DNA from: Nostoc flagelliforme FACHB-838
Lineage (GTDB): Bacteria; Cyanobacteriota; Cyanobacteriia; Cyanobacteriales; Nostocaceae
Assembly: GCF_014698065.1 (NCBI RefSeq)
Contig: NZ_JACJSI010000003.1
Coordinates: forward strand, 116,637-180,636
Reading direction: 5' to 3'
DNA length: 64,000 nt
In this document: positions 8,784-17,070 of the stretch, one piece after another
Position numbering within the stretch: position 1 is the stretch's first letter
Layout: every line of letters starts with the position of its first letter
Program-made: the position numbers and the translations under genes
The notes under the pieces: generated by a model
Told to the model about the DNA's origin: nothing
Seen by the model: the letters and a program-made list of their open reading frames with translations, nothing else
Databases searched by the model: none

Positions 8784-9560
8784 ATGATCATTTCCACATT
8801 TGAGGGTTCGTTATTGCTGCACCATACTAAGAACAAGGGTGATATTGCTGCTACGAAAGCAATGGCTGATCTAACCCTTAAAGGTTATTTAGTCCTCACG
8901 CCATTTGTTTGTGAACATTTACCTTTTGATTTTGTTGTCTACAAAGACGATAAATTTTACAAAATACAAGCTAAATACGCAGGAGATAACAGGGTAGTAA
9001 ATAAAACTATTTGGGTAGATAAAAATGGGACTCATCAGAAGAAGTACAAAGTAAATGACTTTGACTTTTATGCTATTTATCTTCCTGATATAGATAAAGT
9101 TGTTTATCCATCAATTAACTTTAAGGGTTGCTACATAACTACCCAGATACCGAATTCAGCTACACCCTTTTACTGGTGGGAGGATTTTACAGACTTTACT
9201 GAAGCAGCATCTAAGCGAACCTACAAGGAGTTTGGCGTTGATTTAACAAGTAGGAAAATTAACCCAGACTCTAGAATTCATACCAGAAAAGTAGGAAGAC
9301 CATCAAAAGAAGAACTAGAAAAACTAGTTTGGGAAAAGCCAACTGCACAAATTGGTAAAGATTTTGGCGTGTCTGATAAAGCTGTAGAAAAGTGGTGTAA
9401 GGCTTATGGGGTAGAAAAGCCACCTAGAGGGTATTGGGTTAAGAAAGCTTATGGAAAAGTAGAAGGACATTTAATAGCCCATAAGGAGGAAACAAGTCGT
9501 GACCTTAGCCTGAGTAACGACGTGAATTTCCGAATACTAAAGTGGTTTAAGTTGGTCTAA
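8784..9560 (+). CDS. Homing-endonuclease-like PD-(D/E)XK protein with C-terminal HTH
   Basis: The first ~110 residues match the group I intron-type PD-(D/E)XK nuclease pattern known from I-Ssp6803I: NKGDIAATKAMADLTLKGY, then FDFVVYKDDKFYKIQAKYAG, where Asp and the Q-x-K triad fit the metal site (D about residue 50, Q/K about 62-64). A C-terminal segment (RPSKEELEKLVWEKPTAQI followed by GKDFGVSDKAVEKWCKAYGV) is a helix-turn-helix of the kind attached to homing nucleases. No group I intron was recognised and the flanking tRNA-Arg is uninterrupted, so this is a free-standing gene. It begins 40 bp after the tRNA and its 3' end overlaps the convergent integrase by 24 nt. DNA cleavage near an attachment or insertion site is inferred. 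Confidence 0.75.
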   Translation: MIISTFEGSLLLHHTKNKGDIAATKAMADLTLKGYLVLTPFVCEHLPFDFVVYKDDKFYKIQAKYAGDNRVVNKTIWVDKNGTHQKKYKVNDFDFYAIYLPDIDKVVYPSINFKGCYITTQIPNSATPFYWWEDFTDFTEAASKRTYKEFGVDLTSRKINPDSRIHTRKVGRPSKEELEKLVWEKPTAQIGKDFGVSDKAVEKWCKAYGVEKPPRGYWVKKAYGKVEGHLIAHKEETSRDLSLSNDVNFRILKWFKLV

Positions 9561-10703
9561 AAGTTTAGCATCAAGATATTTTTGTTCTATAACATCCACC
9601 GAATTATCACACCATTTTGCAACTACAGCAGTAGGAACACCTTTTGCAATTTGCTCAGATATGAAAGTATCACGACACGAATATGGTGTGGTTTGACGTT
9701 CTACTAATGGGTCTACAATTTTATCCCAAGCTCGACGCGAGAAGTTTCTATAATGTATTGATACTCCTTCAGGTGATGGAAATATTAAAAATTCCGGCTC
9801 AATATGTTCTGGTTTGATTTTTAAAATTAATTCTTGTAGTCGTTGGTTACAGTTAAAAACACGCTTTTTATTGTTCTTAGAGCCATTAACCCTCACCCTT
9901 TCACCATTTCCCACCTGAACTAATGCGCCTTCAAAGGTAATTTGAGAACAATCAGGTGTAATATGCTTCCATTGCAGACCGATAGCTTCTGATGGTCGGC
10001 ATCCTGTTAAAAACAAAAACTCTACAAATGCTGAGTAATAACTGTAGCCTATACCTTTAGATGGTTTGTGATTTTTAAAAGCCTGAATTATTTTTTCTTT
10101 CTCTTCTTTACTGAAGGCGTTAGGTTGTGAATTATCTTGCCATTTATGCTTGGGAAGCTCATTATACATCCCTTCAAAAGGATTAAAAGTTATTAAACCA
10201 TGTTTTATTCCCCATTTACAAGCTGCTGAAAGATACATGAGTACATCTTTGGCTTGTGAGGTAGTTGTTTGTTGCAACAATGCAAGTCTGATTTTTATAC
10301 CCTCATCCAAATCTTGATATGGACAGCGTTTAATATGTTTTTCTAGTACAGCTAGTTTATCTAGTGTTCTAGGTTTTAAAGATGGGCGCTTGTAATTAAT
10401 GTACCTATCCCACAGGTCTGAAATTGTTAATACCTTCTGCTTTTCGCCAGGAGTAACTATAGATAAATGTCTCTGTAGCTTGTACTTAGCCAGTGTTTGA
10501 TCGAAGCTACCAAATGCAATGTCTAACTCTATCTGATGTGCTTTCTGTTCTGCTAGCTGACGATTTTCTGGTGTATCAGCTAAATTCAGAGTCAAATATT
10601 TTTGTGTACCTTTGTAAAGTTGTCTTGGCAGTCTCAGACGTAATCGACTTTGAAATGATTGAACACTTACTGTTCCTTTAGGCGCTTTTTGTGTTCTATC
10701 CAT
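9537..10703 (-). CDS. Tyrosine recombinase/integrase (XisA/XisC-like catalytic variant)
   Basis: 388 residues. The N-terminal arm-binding domain runs from GTVSVQSFQSRLRLRLPRQL to DIAFGSFDQTLAKYKLQRHL; a SAM-like core-binding domain covers about 93-185, and the catalytic domain follows. Catalytic residues seen: R236 (LTGCRPSEAIGLQW), a Lys-bearing hairpin (NGSKNNKKRVF), R344 in YSCRDTF, and nucleophile Y376 (EQKYLD). The usual HxxR His is Tyr (Y341) and the second His/Trp position is W364. As I recall, the heterocyst-element recombinases XisA and XisC also carry Tyr at the HxxR position, so this may be that clade. It converges on the endonuclease gene, and its promoter carries a cluster of repeats. 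Integration at or near tRNA-Arg is inferred; no att duplication was found. Confidence 0.88.
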   Translation of the reverse strand: MDRTQKAPKGTVSVQSFQSRLRLRLPRQLYKGTQKYLTLNLADTPENRQLAEQKAHQIELDIAFGSFDQTLAKYKLQRHLSIVTPGEKQKVLTISDLWDRYINYKRPSLKPRTLDKLAVLEKHIKRCPYQDLDEGIKIRLALLQQTTTSQAKDVLMYLSAACKWGIKHGLITFNPFEGMYNELPKHKWQDNSQPNAFSKEEKEKIIQAFKNHKPSKGIGYSYYSAFVEFLFLTGCRPSEAIGLQWKHITPDCSQITFEGALVQVGNGERVRVNGSKNNKKRVFNCNQRLQELILKIKPEHIEPEFLIFPSPEGVSIHYRNFSRRAWDKIVDPLVERQTTPYSCRDTFISEQIAKGVPTAVVAKWCDNSVDVIEQKYLDAKLLDQLKPL

Positions 10704-10707
10704 TAAT

Positions 10708-10803
10708 TTTGACTATGAAAATAATTTGCTCTATAAAAATCATAGTCAAATCATAGTCAAAAAACAAGCTCATAGCCAAATCATAGTCAAAATCATAGTC
10801 AAA
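10708..10803. repeat. Iterated 'atcatagtcaaa' sites upstream of the integrase gene
   Basis: Five direct copies of ATCATAGTCAAA or a one- to two-base variant start near 10739, 10750, 10769, 10780 and 10792, with an inverted copy (TTTGACTATGA) at 10708-10718. Several steps are 11-12 bp, one helical turn, so bound proteins would stack on one face. Being directly upstream of the integrase start, they suit arm-type recombinase sites or an autoregulatory operator. Confidence 0.7.
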
Positions 10804-10904
10804 ATAGCCAAAAATGGAAGTAAGAGAGTTAGCTTTTCAACATCCAGATTCCTCAAAAAGGCTGAAACCCTTACCTTTACGTTGATTATTTTGTAAATTT
10901 AAAA

Positions 10905-10976
10905 AGCCCGTGACGAGGATTGAACTCGTGACCTCACCCTTACCAAGGGTGTGCTCTACCACTGAGCCACACGGGC
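10905..10976 (-). tRNA. trnT-GGT: tRNA-Thr (anticodon GGT)
   Basis: A complete 72-nt cloverleaf on the minus strand. The acceptor GCCCGTG/CACGGGC is perfect, the D stem is GCTC/GAGC, the anticodon loop TTGGTAA gives GGT, and the T arm holds GTTCAAT. It reads ACC/ACU codons. It lies 91 bp from tRNA-Tyr in the same orientation, so the two may be co-transcribed. Confidence 0.95.
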
Positions 10977-11066
10977 GAAATATAAATTTGGTTTTTTAGT
11001 TGTAAGTTACAATGCTGGGAGCTTTGCTCTTAACCCAGTCATTATAACTTATAACTTCGTAAGTGG

Positions 11067-11149
11067 TGGGCCGGGCTGGATTTGAACCAGCGTAGGCGCT
11101 AGCCAACGGATTTACAGTCCGTCTCCATTAACCACTCGGACACCGACCC
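11067..11149 (-). tRNA. trnY-GTA: tRNA-Tyr (anticodon GTA)
   Basis: An 83-nt class II tRNA. The acceptor GGGTCGG/CCGGCCC has one T-G pair; the anticodon stem-loop ACGGA-CTGTAAA-TCCGT gives GTA, a long variable arm follows, and the T loop is TTCAAAT. The discriminator is A and no CCA is encoded. It probably heads a tRNA-Tyr-tRNA-Thr transcript. Confidence 0.95.
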
Positions 11150-11273
11150 GATTTGTCTCACGATTTAAAATCTTAGCACCATGTTTTATAAATTGCAAGT
11201 GATTAGAAAAAATAACTTGCAGGTAGAGATCGCAACAAAACTGCGTCTCTACCATCTAGATAAAAAATACTGG

Positions 11274-12248
11274 TTACACGCTCATCTCCAGCATTCGTTG
11301 CATTGGTCGCAGTGCAGCAAGGCGAATATCCTCTGACATGGTAATTTCGGGAGTGCGATTTTTCATTGCCCAGTAAAGCTTTTCTAGGGTGTTTAACCGC
11401 ATAAAGGGACATTCGTTACAAGCGCAGTTATTCATCGGCGGTGCAGGAATGAAGTGCTTGTCAAAAGCTAGTTTTTGCATTTGGTGAATGATTCCCGGCT
11501 CCGTAGCAACGATAAATTCTTTGGTGGGGCTGCTTTGACAATACTTGAGTAAGGCGGCTGTGGAGCCAATAAAGCTGGCGTGGCGCAATACACTACTTTC
11601 ACATTCTGGGTGTGCGATCGCCTCTGCTTCGGGATGGGCAATTTTTAACTGAACAATTTTCTTTTCCGAAAAGGTTTCATGGACAATACAGCTACCTTGC
11701 CATAGCAGTAAATCTCGTCCAGTCTGTTCCATGACATACCGCCCCAAATTCCGATCTGGGGCAAAAATGATCGGCTGTTCCTTCGGTATCTGCTCTACAA
11801 TCTTGACAGCGTTGGAACTGGTGCAAATAATATCGCTCATCGCCTTGATATCAGCAGAGCAGTTGATGTAAGACACCACCAAATGATCTGGATGTGCTGC
11901 TTTAAAAGCTGCAAACGCCTCTGGTGGACAACTATCTGCTAAAGAACAACCAGCATCCAAATCTGGTAAAAGTACTAATTTATCGGGATTAAGGATCTTT
12001 GCTGTTTCTGCCATGAAGTGAACACCAGCAAAGACGATCGCATCCGCATTAGTTTTTTCTGCGGCTTTTGCCAGTTGTAATGAATCCCCAATAAAGTCTG
12101 CAATATCCTGAATATCTGGCTCTTGATAATAATGTGCCAGGATAACGGCGTTGAGTTCTTTTTTGAGACTCTGAATCGCGGCAAACAAATCTAGTGGTAG
12201 TTCACCCAGTTGGGTGTTTTCGCGTTGAGCTAGTGCAGTAGTAAACAC
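11274..12248 (-). CDS. nadA: Quinolinate synthase A
   Basis: Condenses iminoaspartate with dihydroxyacetone phosphate to quinolinate in NAD biosynthesis; cytoplasmic, with a [4Fe-4S] cluster. The 324 residues show [20 protein letters not shown] near the N-terminus, [13 protein letters not shown] with a cluster Cys, [16 protein letters not shown], and [20 protein letters not shown] near the C-terminus. The first three-quarters follow the three-repeat NadA fold. The frame opens with GTG at 12248, giving [11 protein letters not shown]; the family often has such a lead-in. It is a single gene between tRNA-Tyr and a divergent metallophosphoesterase. Neither nadB nor nadC is in the window. Confidence 0.93.
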   Translation of the reverse strand: MFTTALAQRENTQLGELPLDLFAAIQSLKKELNAVILAHYYQEPDIQDIADFIGDSLQLAKAAEKTNADAIVFAGVHFMAETAKILNPDKLVLLPDLDAGCSLADSCPPEAFAAFKAAHPDHLVVSYINCSADIKAMSDIICTSSNAVKIVEQIPKEQPIIFAPDRNLGRYVMEQTGRDLLLWQGSCIVHETFSEKKIVQLKIAHPEAEAIAHPECESSVLRHASFIGSTAALLKYCQSSPTKEFIVATEPGIIHQMQKLAFDKHFIPAPPMNNCACNECPFMRLNTLEKLYWAMKNRTPEITMSEDIRLAALRPMQRMLEMSV

Positions 12249-12397
12249 AGTTTAGGGGTGCTTTATGTTGCAAATGTATGTCCTGTGGATTCAATTATAG
12301 TAGTTTTTACCAAAAATAGTGGACGGTTGATATTTTGGGGTTGTGTCCAAATCCGGCTGAGTTTCATATCCTGGAGATAGACGGCAAGGAAAGTGGC

Positions 12398-13318
12398 ATG
12401 ACCAGTCAGAAAACTCAATCGATAAACCTCAAAATTGCTGTAGTTGGAGATATTCACGACCAATGGGAAGTGGAAGATGGCGTTGCACTCAAACATTTGG
12501 GTGTTGACTTAGTGCTGTTTGTCGGGGATTTTGGCAACGAGTCGGTGGAAGTGGTCAGAGCGATCGCATCTCTCGATATTCCCAAAGCAGCCGTGATGGG
12601 CAACCACGATGCCTGGTACACCGCCACCGAATGGGGACGCAAAAAGGCTCCTTATGACCGCTCTAAGGAAGACTGGGTACAGGAACAACTCGATTTATTA
12701 GGTTCGTCCCATGTCGGTTATGGTAAGTTGGATTTTCCCGCTTGGAATTTAACTGTAGTGGGGGGTCGTCCCTTTACTTGGGGTGGCCCAGAGTGGAAAT
12801 TCGCGGAAATCTGTAAAGAACGTTACGGTGTGACGAGTTTGGAAGAATCCGCCGGTCGCATCTTCAAAGCAGTTAAAAGCGCCGCTTACGAGACAATTAT
12901 ATTTTTGGGTCACAATGGGCCTAGTGGGTTAGGCGATCGCCCCGAAGACCCCTGCGGCAAAGACTGGCATCCAATTGGCGGCGACTTTGGCGATCCAGAT
13001 TTGGGCGAGGCGATTTCTCAAGCCTTGACTGCTGGTAAAACCATTCCTCTGGTGACATTTGGTCACATGCACCGAGATTTACGCCATACCAAAAAGGTGC
13101 AGCGCAAGCCCATCTTTAGAAGTCCAGAGGGGACAATTTACTTAAATGCGGCTAGTGTCCCCAGGATTGTGGAAAATGACGGCGAGAAGTTGCGTAATTT
13201 TTCCATTGTCACCCTAGAGGCGGGTGTGGTTTCGCAAGTTTCCCTACTTTGGGTGGGGAATGACTTTCAGGTGGCACAGGAGGAAATTTTGTATGAGCGA
13301 TCGCGTATTGTGTCGTAG
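12398..13318 (+). CDS. Metallophosphoesterase (TIGR04168-like)
   Basis: Calcineurin-like phosphoesterase with the full set of metal motifs: VVGDIHDQW (D-x-H), FVGDFGNE (GD), GNHDAWY (GNHD), LGHNGPSG (GH) and FGHMHRDLRH (GHxH). I take the ATG at 12398 (MTSQKTQSINLKIAVVGDIH) rather than the in-frame ATG at 12335, because the extra 21 residues are not family-like. Length and layout fit the cyanobacterial TIGR04168 family, whose substrate is unknown to me. It is transcribed divergently from nadA with about 150 bp between. No signal peptide, so cytoplasmic. Confidence 0.85.
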   Translation: MTSQKTQSINLKIAVVGDIHDQWEVEDGVALKHLGVDLVLFVGDFGNESVEVVRAIASLDIPKAAVMGNHDAWYTATEWGRKKAPYDRSKEDWVQEQLDLLGSSHVGYGKLDFPAWNLTVVGGRPFTWGGPEWKFAEICKERYGVTSLEESAGRIFKAVKSAAYETIIFLGHNGPSGLGDRPEDPCGKDWHPIGGDFGDPDLGEAISQALTAGKTIPLVTFGHMHRDLRHTKKVQRKPIFRSPEGTIYLNAASVPRIVENDGEKLRNFSIVTLEAGVVSQVSLLWVGNDFQVAQEEILYERSRIVS

Positions 13319-13449
13319 ACATTTGCATCCAGTAGTGCAATCTGCGTAGATGATACGATATAGTATTATCTGTCAGCTTTAGTGCTAACCAACAAAAACG
13401 CCTGAATAGCGTCTGAAAGTAGGGTAGGCATAAGTTTGACAGATTTACT

Positions 13450-13534
13450 GGAGAGGTGGCAGAGTGGTCGATTGCGTCCGACTTGAAATCGGATGAGGCT
13501 AAAACCTCCGGGAGTTCGAATCTCCCCCTCTCCG
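13450..13534 (+). tRNA. trnS-TGA: tRNA-Ser (anticodon TGA)
   Basis: An 85-nt class II tRNA. The acceptor GGAGAGG/CCTCTCC is perfect, the anticodon loop CTTGAAA between CCGA and TCGG gives TGA, a long variable arm holds ACCTCCGGG, and the T loop is TTCGAAT. The discriminator is G. A DUF262-HNH gene and a toxin-antitoxin pair follow, which fits a tRNA-flanked accessory patch. Confidence 0.95.
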
Positions 13535-13933
13535 TTGAATAAAAATTAGATTTTACAAGTGTTTTTGAGTAAATCAACTATTAGGTTTTTTGGGATGAAA
13601 GTTGATTGAGTATCTTTAGCTATTTTTTCCTGTGAAGTGGCTTTGATTTCTTTATCAAATTTGAGTTCATCTCAAAACCATTACAAAACATACATAGTAA
13701 GGCTAACAAGGCATTTACTGGGTCAGTAAGCCTTAAATTTTTCCAAGGTGGGTAATTCCTAAGACCGCAAAAACAATTTTATGATGGCAAATTGGCTTGA
13801 AAATTAGTGTAATAAAACCGTAATACACCAACAAATTCGTAGAGATGCATTATACAGCGCTTCCGGCTATTATGCAATATAGTTTTCTCCTTGTCCCTCT
13901 CCTAATCATTGCTTTCAGCTTTTAGGATGTACC
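13535..13933. other. Intergenic region after tRNA-Ser
   Basis: AT-rich, with no convincing frame on either strand. I looked for a repeated 3' end of tRNA-Ser as an attachment site and did not see one. Confidence 0.4.
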
Positions 13934-15484
13934 TCATAGCTGCTGGAAGTGCTGTATTGAATCAGAAGAGAAATTAGCACCCTTCTTTCTATTTGCATCT
14001 GGATGAGTTGCCTGAATATTATCAATAGTGTCAGAACCACCAACTGCTAATGGTTTGATGTGATCATAGTGTAAATCATCGCCATAGTATATTCCTGCAC
14101 CTGTCAAGGCACATTGATTTCCCTGACTCTTAATCAATAACCTTTTGTCTTCCTCTGTCAAACGAAGTCTTCTATCCTCTCTCTTAAAATCACTTTTGAT
14201 AATTTCGCGTAAAAGTAGTCTTTTCTTCCTTATTCTTGACAGAAAATCGTCAATAGTTACTCTTTGGGGATCTGGCTTTGTTGTTCTTAATGTTTCCAAT
14301 TGGCTTACCTTAACTAAGGTGTCATCTTGACTAGAAGCGTTAATTTTAGGTTTGCCACCACCTAAGTAGTTATTAAAATTAGTATTTAGTTTCTTGCTAA
14401 AGAAATTTGCTATAGTTTGATATCTTTCAAGGGTAGGAGAATAAAAATGTGAACCTTCTTGAGCAAAAATAGCTATATTTTTTGCTATATAATTTGAAAA
14501 TTCAATAGAGAGAGAAACACTTTCAAAATCACTTCTAGAAACCTTCTCTTTTTCTAATACTGAAAATGCCCATAAAAGACATTCACAAACTAACCTATTA
14601 GACCTTATTGCCCTTGATTCTAAAGTTGAATTTACTTTTTCAACCAACTCAAATCTCTTAATAAGTTTAGTGCATAAGTCTTTAGGATCAGAAGTTAAAG
14701 CTATCAATTCATAAAGCTTATCAATAGTTTCGGTTCTTGATTGACTAGATGCATAACTTCTAATGGGAAGCATACTAAGGATTAGCTGTTTACGCACAAA
14801 AGTTAGAATCTTTTGAACTTTAAATTTAATATTATCTTCTGTTTTAGTATGTTTTAAAAAAAGCTGATATGTTTTTTCAGCTAGCACTACGTCATTAATT
14901 AGCAAATCCTTAAAACATTTAGTTACAGGGTCATTTAAATATGCAGCATTATCAATCTCTGCTTTCTTCAAGGGTGTAATCCCAGAATTATATCGTGAAA
15001 ATATTTCTTTCTTAATCTTATCTTCTAAATCGCTATCAAGTTTAGGTTCATTAACTACTGCAAATTCAAATACTCTAAGTTTAGAATCAAAAAATAGGTC
15101 TTGAATTTGAATGCTCAAATCTTGAAAGGATTTTTTTCTTAGTTCTTTTAGCTCATATAAACCTTTCTCAGTCAGCTTTAAGTCTTTTTTAAGAAAACGC
15201 AAAATTGTTTCAAATCTTTGCCTACCATCGATTACTTCTTTTGTATTTCCGCTATCAAATAGTATTATTGGTGGTATTTCTGTTCCAAGCAAAATACTCT
15301 CTATAAAAAATGTTGCTTTCTCAGGAGTCCAAACATAGTTTCTCTGATAATAGGGGTCATATTTAATTTTATTTAAGTTTCTTTCTCTAAACAAGCTTTC
15401 TATACTTTGCGAATATGTACTAATTTTTAAGTGAGATGAAAAAATTCTTTCAAAATCAGCTTGTTTCAAAAATATGTCATCCAT
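13934..15484 (-). CDS. DUF262-HNH nuclease-type protein (GmrSD/SspE-like defence candidate)
   Basis: 516 residues. The N-terminal DUF262 (ParB-like) domain spans about 30-130: DPYYQRNYVWTPEKATFFI, then EVIDGRQRFETILRFL, where the DGRQR signature corresponds to the DGQQR nucleotide-binding motif. The middle is helical and Lys-rich. The C-terminus (about 445-505) is an HNH nuclease: GNQCALTGAGIYYGDDLHYD, with DHIKPLAVGGSD and NIQATHPDANRKKG giving the D-H, N and N/K positions. Proteins combining DUF262 with an HNH-type nuclease include modification-dependent anti-phage nucleases (GmrSD, SspE). No modification enzyme is nearby. Codon use is markedly AT-rich against its neighbours, which suggests transfer. 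The ATG at 15484 is preceded by GAGGTAAC at workable spacing. Confidence 0.8.
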   Translation of the reverse strand: MDDIFLKQADFERIFSSHLKISTYSQSIESLFRERNLNKIKYDPYYQRNYVWTPEKATFFIESILLGTEIPPIILFDSGNTKEVIDGRQRFETILRFLKKDLKLTEKGLYELKELRKKSFQDLSIQIQDLFFDSKLRVFEFAVVNEPKLDSDLEDKIKKEIFSRYNSGITPLKKAEIDNAAYLNDPVTKCFKDLLINDVVLAEKTYQLFLKHTKTEDNIKFKVQKILTFVRKQLILSMLPIRSYASSQSRTETIDKLYELIALTSDPKDLCTKLIKRFELVEKVNSTLESRAIRSNRLVCECLLWAFSVLEKEKVSRSDFESVSLSIEFSNYIAKNIAIFAQEGSHFYSPTLERYQTIANFFSKKLNTNFNNYLGGGKPKINASSQDDTLVKVSQLETLRTTKPDPQRVTIDDFLSRIRKKRLLLREIIKSDFKREDRRLRLTEEDKRLLIKSQGNQCALTGAGIYYGDDLHYDHIKPLAVGGSDTIDNIQATHPDANRKKGANFSSDSIQHFQQL

Positions 15485-15726
15485 ATATTCTAATAGTTAC
15501 CTCATAAAACGTATTTTTAAATTCAGCTATAGAAAGACTATTTAACTTTTGACTGATATATAATAATACCAGTATATGTATAAGCTATGAAGCAGTGTAT
15601 CATCATTTTATGGAAAACTGTAACAGATGATAGCTCTTCTTAGGCGTATAGTAAAAGTGATCGCTCCTTTCTCCCCATGCTTGCATTATGCTATCATTTT
15701 GGTAAATTCTACTTTGAAGTAAAGCG

Positions 15727-15993
15727 ATGGCTACCCTTTATGTAAGAAATTTACCCGATGATTTGTATGCCAAGCTGCAAGAGTTAGCGGCATCTGAACA
15801 CCGATCAATTAATGCACAAGTTATAACTCTGTTAGAGCAAGCTTTGAAAACTGAAGCACAGCAAATAGAAGACCAGAAACGCCAGAATGTACTTAAAGTC
15901 CTAGAAGAAAGTCGCCAGCGTCGCCGTGTGAATCCAGCAGACTTCGGATTACCTGATAGTACTGAACTGATTCGAGAAGACCGCGACAGATGA
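15727..15993 (+). CDS. Antitoxin, ribbon-helix-helix (FitA/VapB-like)
   Basis: 88 residues. The N-terminal ribbon-helix-helix is MATLYVRNLPDDLYAKLQEL followed by AASEHRSINAQVITLLEQAL, the classic Arc/FitA layout (beta strand, helix, turn, helix). The charged C-terminal tail (EESRQRRRVNPADFGLPDST) would wrap the toxin. Its stop overlaps the toxin start by 4 nt (ATGA at 15990-15993), so the two are translationally coupled. By analogy with this class it neutralises the PIN toxin and represses the shared promoter. Confidence 0.88.
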   Translation: MATLYVRNLPDDLYAKLQELAASEHRSINAQVITLLEQALKTEAQQIEDQKRQNVLKVLEESRQRRRVNPADFGLPDSTELIREDRDR

Positions 15994-16448
15994 CCACCCC
16001 TCTAAGATGCGTGTTAGATACCAGTGTGTGTATCAAGTATTTTATTACTGATCCACTAACTGCCAAAGTTAATCAACTTTTCGACCATTTTGCCAATCCA
16101 CAGACGGAAATATTTGTTCCAGACCTCTTTTACATTGAGTGTGCTAACGCTTTATTGAAGTACGTCCGTGCAAGGATGTACACTGCTGCTGAGATTCAGA
16201 CAGATTTAGCCACCCTCAAAGCTTTTCCGTTGCGTGTTGTCTCTACGACTGATTTGATGGCGGATGCAGTTGCGATCGCATTAAATTATGGAATCTCCGC
16301 CTACGATGGCTCTTATGTGGCTCTTTCACAACAGGTAGGTGCTACTTTGCTGACTCTTGACGGTAAGCTGGTAAAGGCTTTAGCTGCTTCGTCTTACAAT
16401 GTTTGCTCGTTTAATGACTTGGAGGTTCCGCCGTTGGAGTCAATGTAG
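15990..16448 (+). CDS. PIN-domain toxin (VapC-like ribonuclease)
   Basis: 152 residues with the four acidic positions of PIN nucleases: D10 (CVLDTS), E50 (LFYIECANALLK), D106 (SAYDGSYVALS) and D124 (LLTLDGKL). VapC toxins cleave RNA, often initiator tRNA or rRNA loops; the target here is unknown. It follows the RHH antitoxin with a 4-nt overlap, the standard order for this module. All active-site residues are intact, so the pair looks functional. It sits beside the DUF262-HNH gene in a likely accessory patch. Confidence 0.9.
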   Translation: MTTPLRCVLDTSVCIKYFITDPLTAKVNQLFDHFANPQTEIFVPDLFYIECANALLKYVRARMYTAAEIQTDLATLKAFPLRVVSTTDLMADAVAIALNYGISAYDGSYVALSQQVGATLLTLDGKLVKALAASSYNVCSFNDLEVPPLESM

Positions 16449-16623
16449 AAGCGATCGCCTCTTCTCCCCATATATTTAACCCCAAAGTATTAGATAAGAC
16501 TAAACATCTCGATATAAACTCAGAATTGGGGGAATTGAATTTTTCTCACCGATTTACTTGGTTGCAATAAAATTAGTTTGTACAGGGGATACCTGCTGTT
16601 TTTTTAATATTCAATTGTCAAAA

Positions 16624-17070
16624 ATGTCTTTTACTTATAACCGCACGGTTCGTTTTCAAGATACTGATGCTGCTGGAGTAGTTTATTTTGCTAATGTTTT
16701 GGGTATTTGCCATGAAGCTTATGAAGAATCTTTAGAAGCATCAGGCATTAATCTCAAAGATTTTTTTACTAATCCATCTGTAGCTTTCCCTATTGTTCAT
16801 GCTAGTGTCGATTTTTTGCGCCCTATGTTTGGCGGAGACAAGTTGCTGATTAGTTTAATTCCTCAAAAAATAAGTGTTGATAAGTTTGAAATTACTTACG
16901 AAATTAGAGTGGCTGAGGTGGTTGTTGCTAAGGCTATTACTAGGCACGTTTGTATCGATGCAAGTAGTAGAAGTAAGCAGGAATTACCTGATGAGATTAT
17001 TCAGTGGTTGGAGACGAACCGCAGAGACGCAGAGGGCGCAGAGAGAAGAAGGTCGAGGGAGATTATGTGA
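16624..17070 (+). CDS. 1,4-Dihydroxy-2-naphthoyl-CoA thioesterase (hotdog fold)
   Basis: Hotdog-fold thioesterase with [18 protein letters not shown] at about residues 10-27; the Asp there is the catalytic residue of the 4-hydroxybenzoyl-CoA thioesterase type. In cyanobacteria this family hydrolyses DHNA-CoA in phylloquinone synthesis (the slr0204 type), and the adjoining menE-menC-menA-menF genes support that assignment. I chose the ATG at 16624 ([11 protein letters not shown]); the longer frame from 16558 adds unrelated residues. The last ~16 residues ([17 protein letters not shown]) are encoded by a dispersed 'aaccgcagagacgcagag' repeat, so the natural C-terminus is probably shorter. Its 3' end overlaps the convergent menE by 8 nt. 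Confidence 0.87.
   Translation: MSFTYNRTVRFQDTDAAGVVYFANVLGICHEAYEESLEASGINLKDFFTNPSVAFPIVHASVDFLRPMFGGDKLLISLIPQKISVDKFEITYEIRVAEVVVAKAITRHVCIDASSRSKQELPDEIIQWLETNRRDAEGAERRRSREIM
17015..17046 (+). repeat. Dispersed 'aaccgcagagacgcagagggcgcagag' repeat, copy 1
   Basis: Short periodic unit (cgcagag/gacgcag) that forms the 3' end of the thioesterase gene. Related copies lie at 30441-30480 (minus orientation, at the livM 3' end) and 57193-57231 (intergenic). Confidence 0.75.

Noticed and set aside
8784..9560. Group I intron host for the endonuclease
   Set aside because: tRNA-Arg is uninterrupted and no intron core was recognised around the gene, so it is treated as free-standing.
10704..10904. 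CRISPR-like array upstream of the integrase gene
   Set aside because: The 12-bp units are too short and are spaced by only a few bases, with one inverted copy, so they fit protein-binding sites rather than repeat-spacer units.
13209..13577. 122-residue minus-strand frame
   Set aside because: It is antisense to tRNA-Ser and the end of the metallophosphoesterase gene; the sequence RGRFELPEVLASSDFKSD is the familiar translation of a tRNA in reverse.
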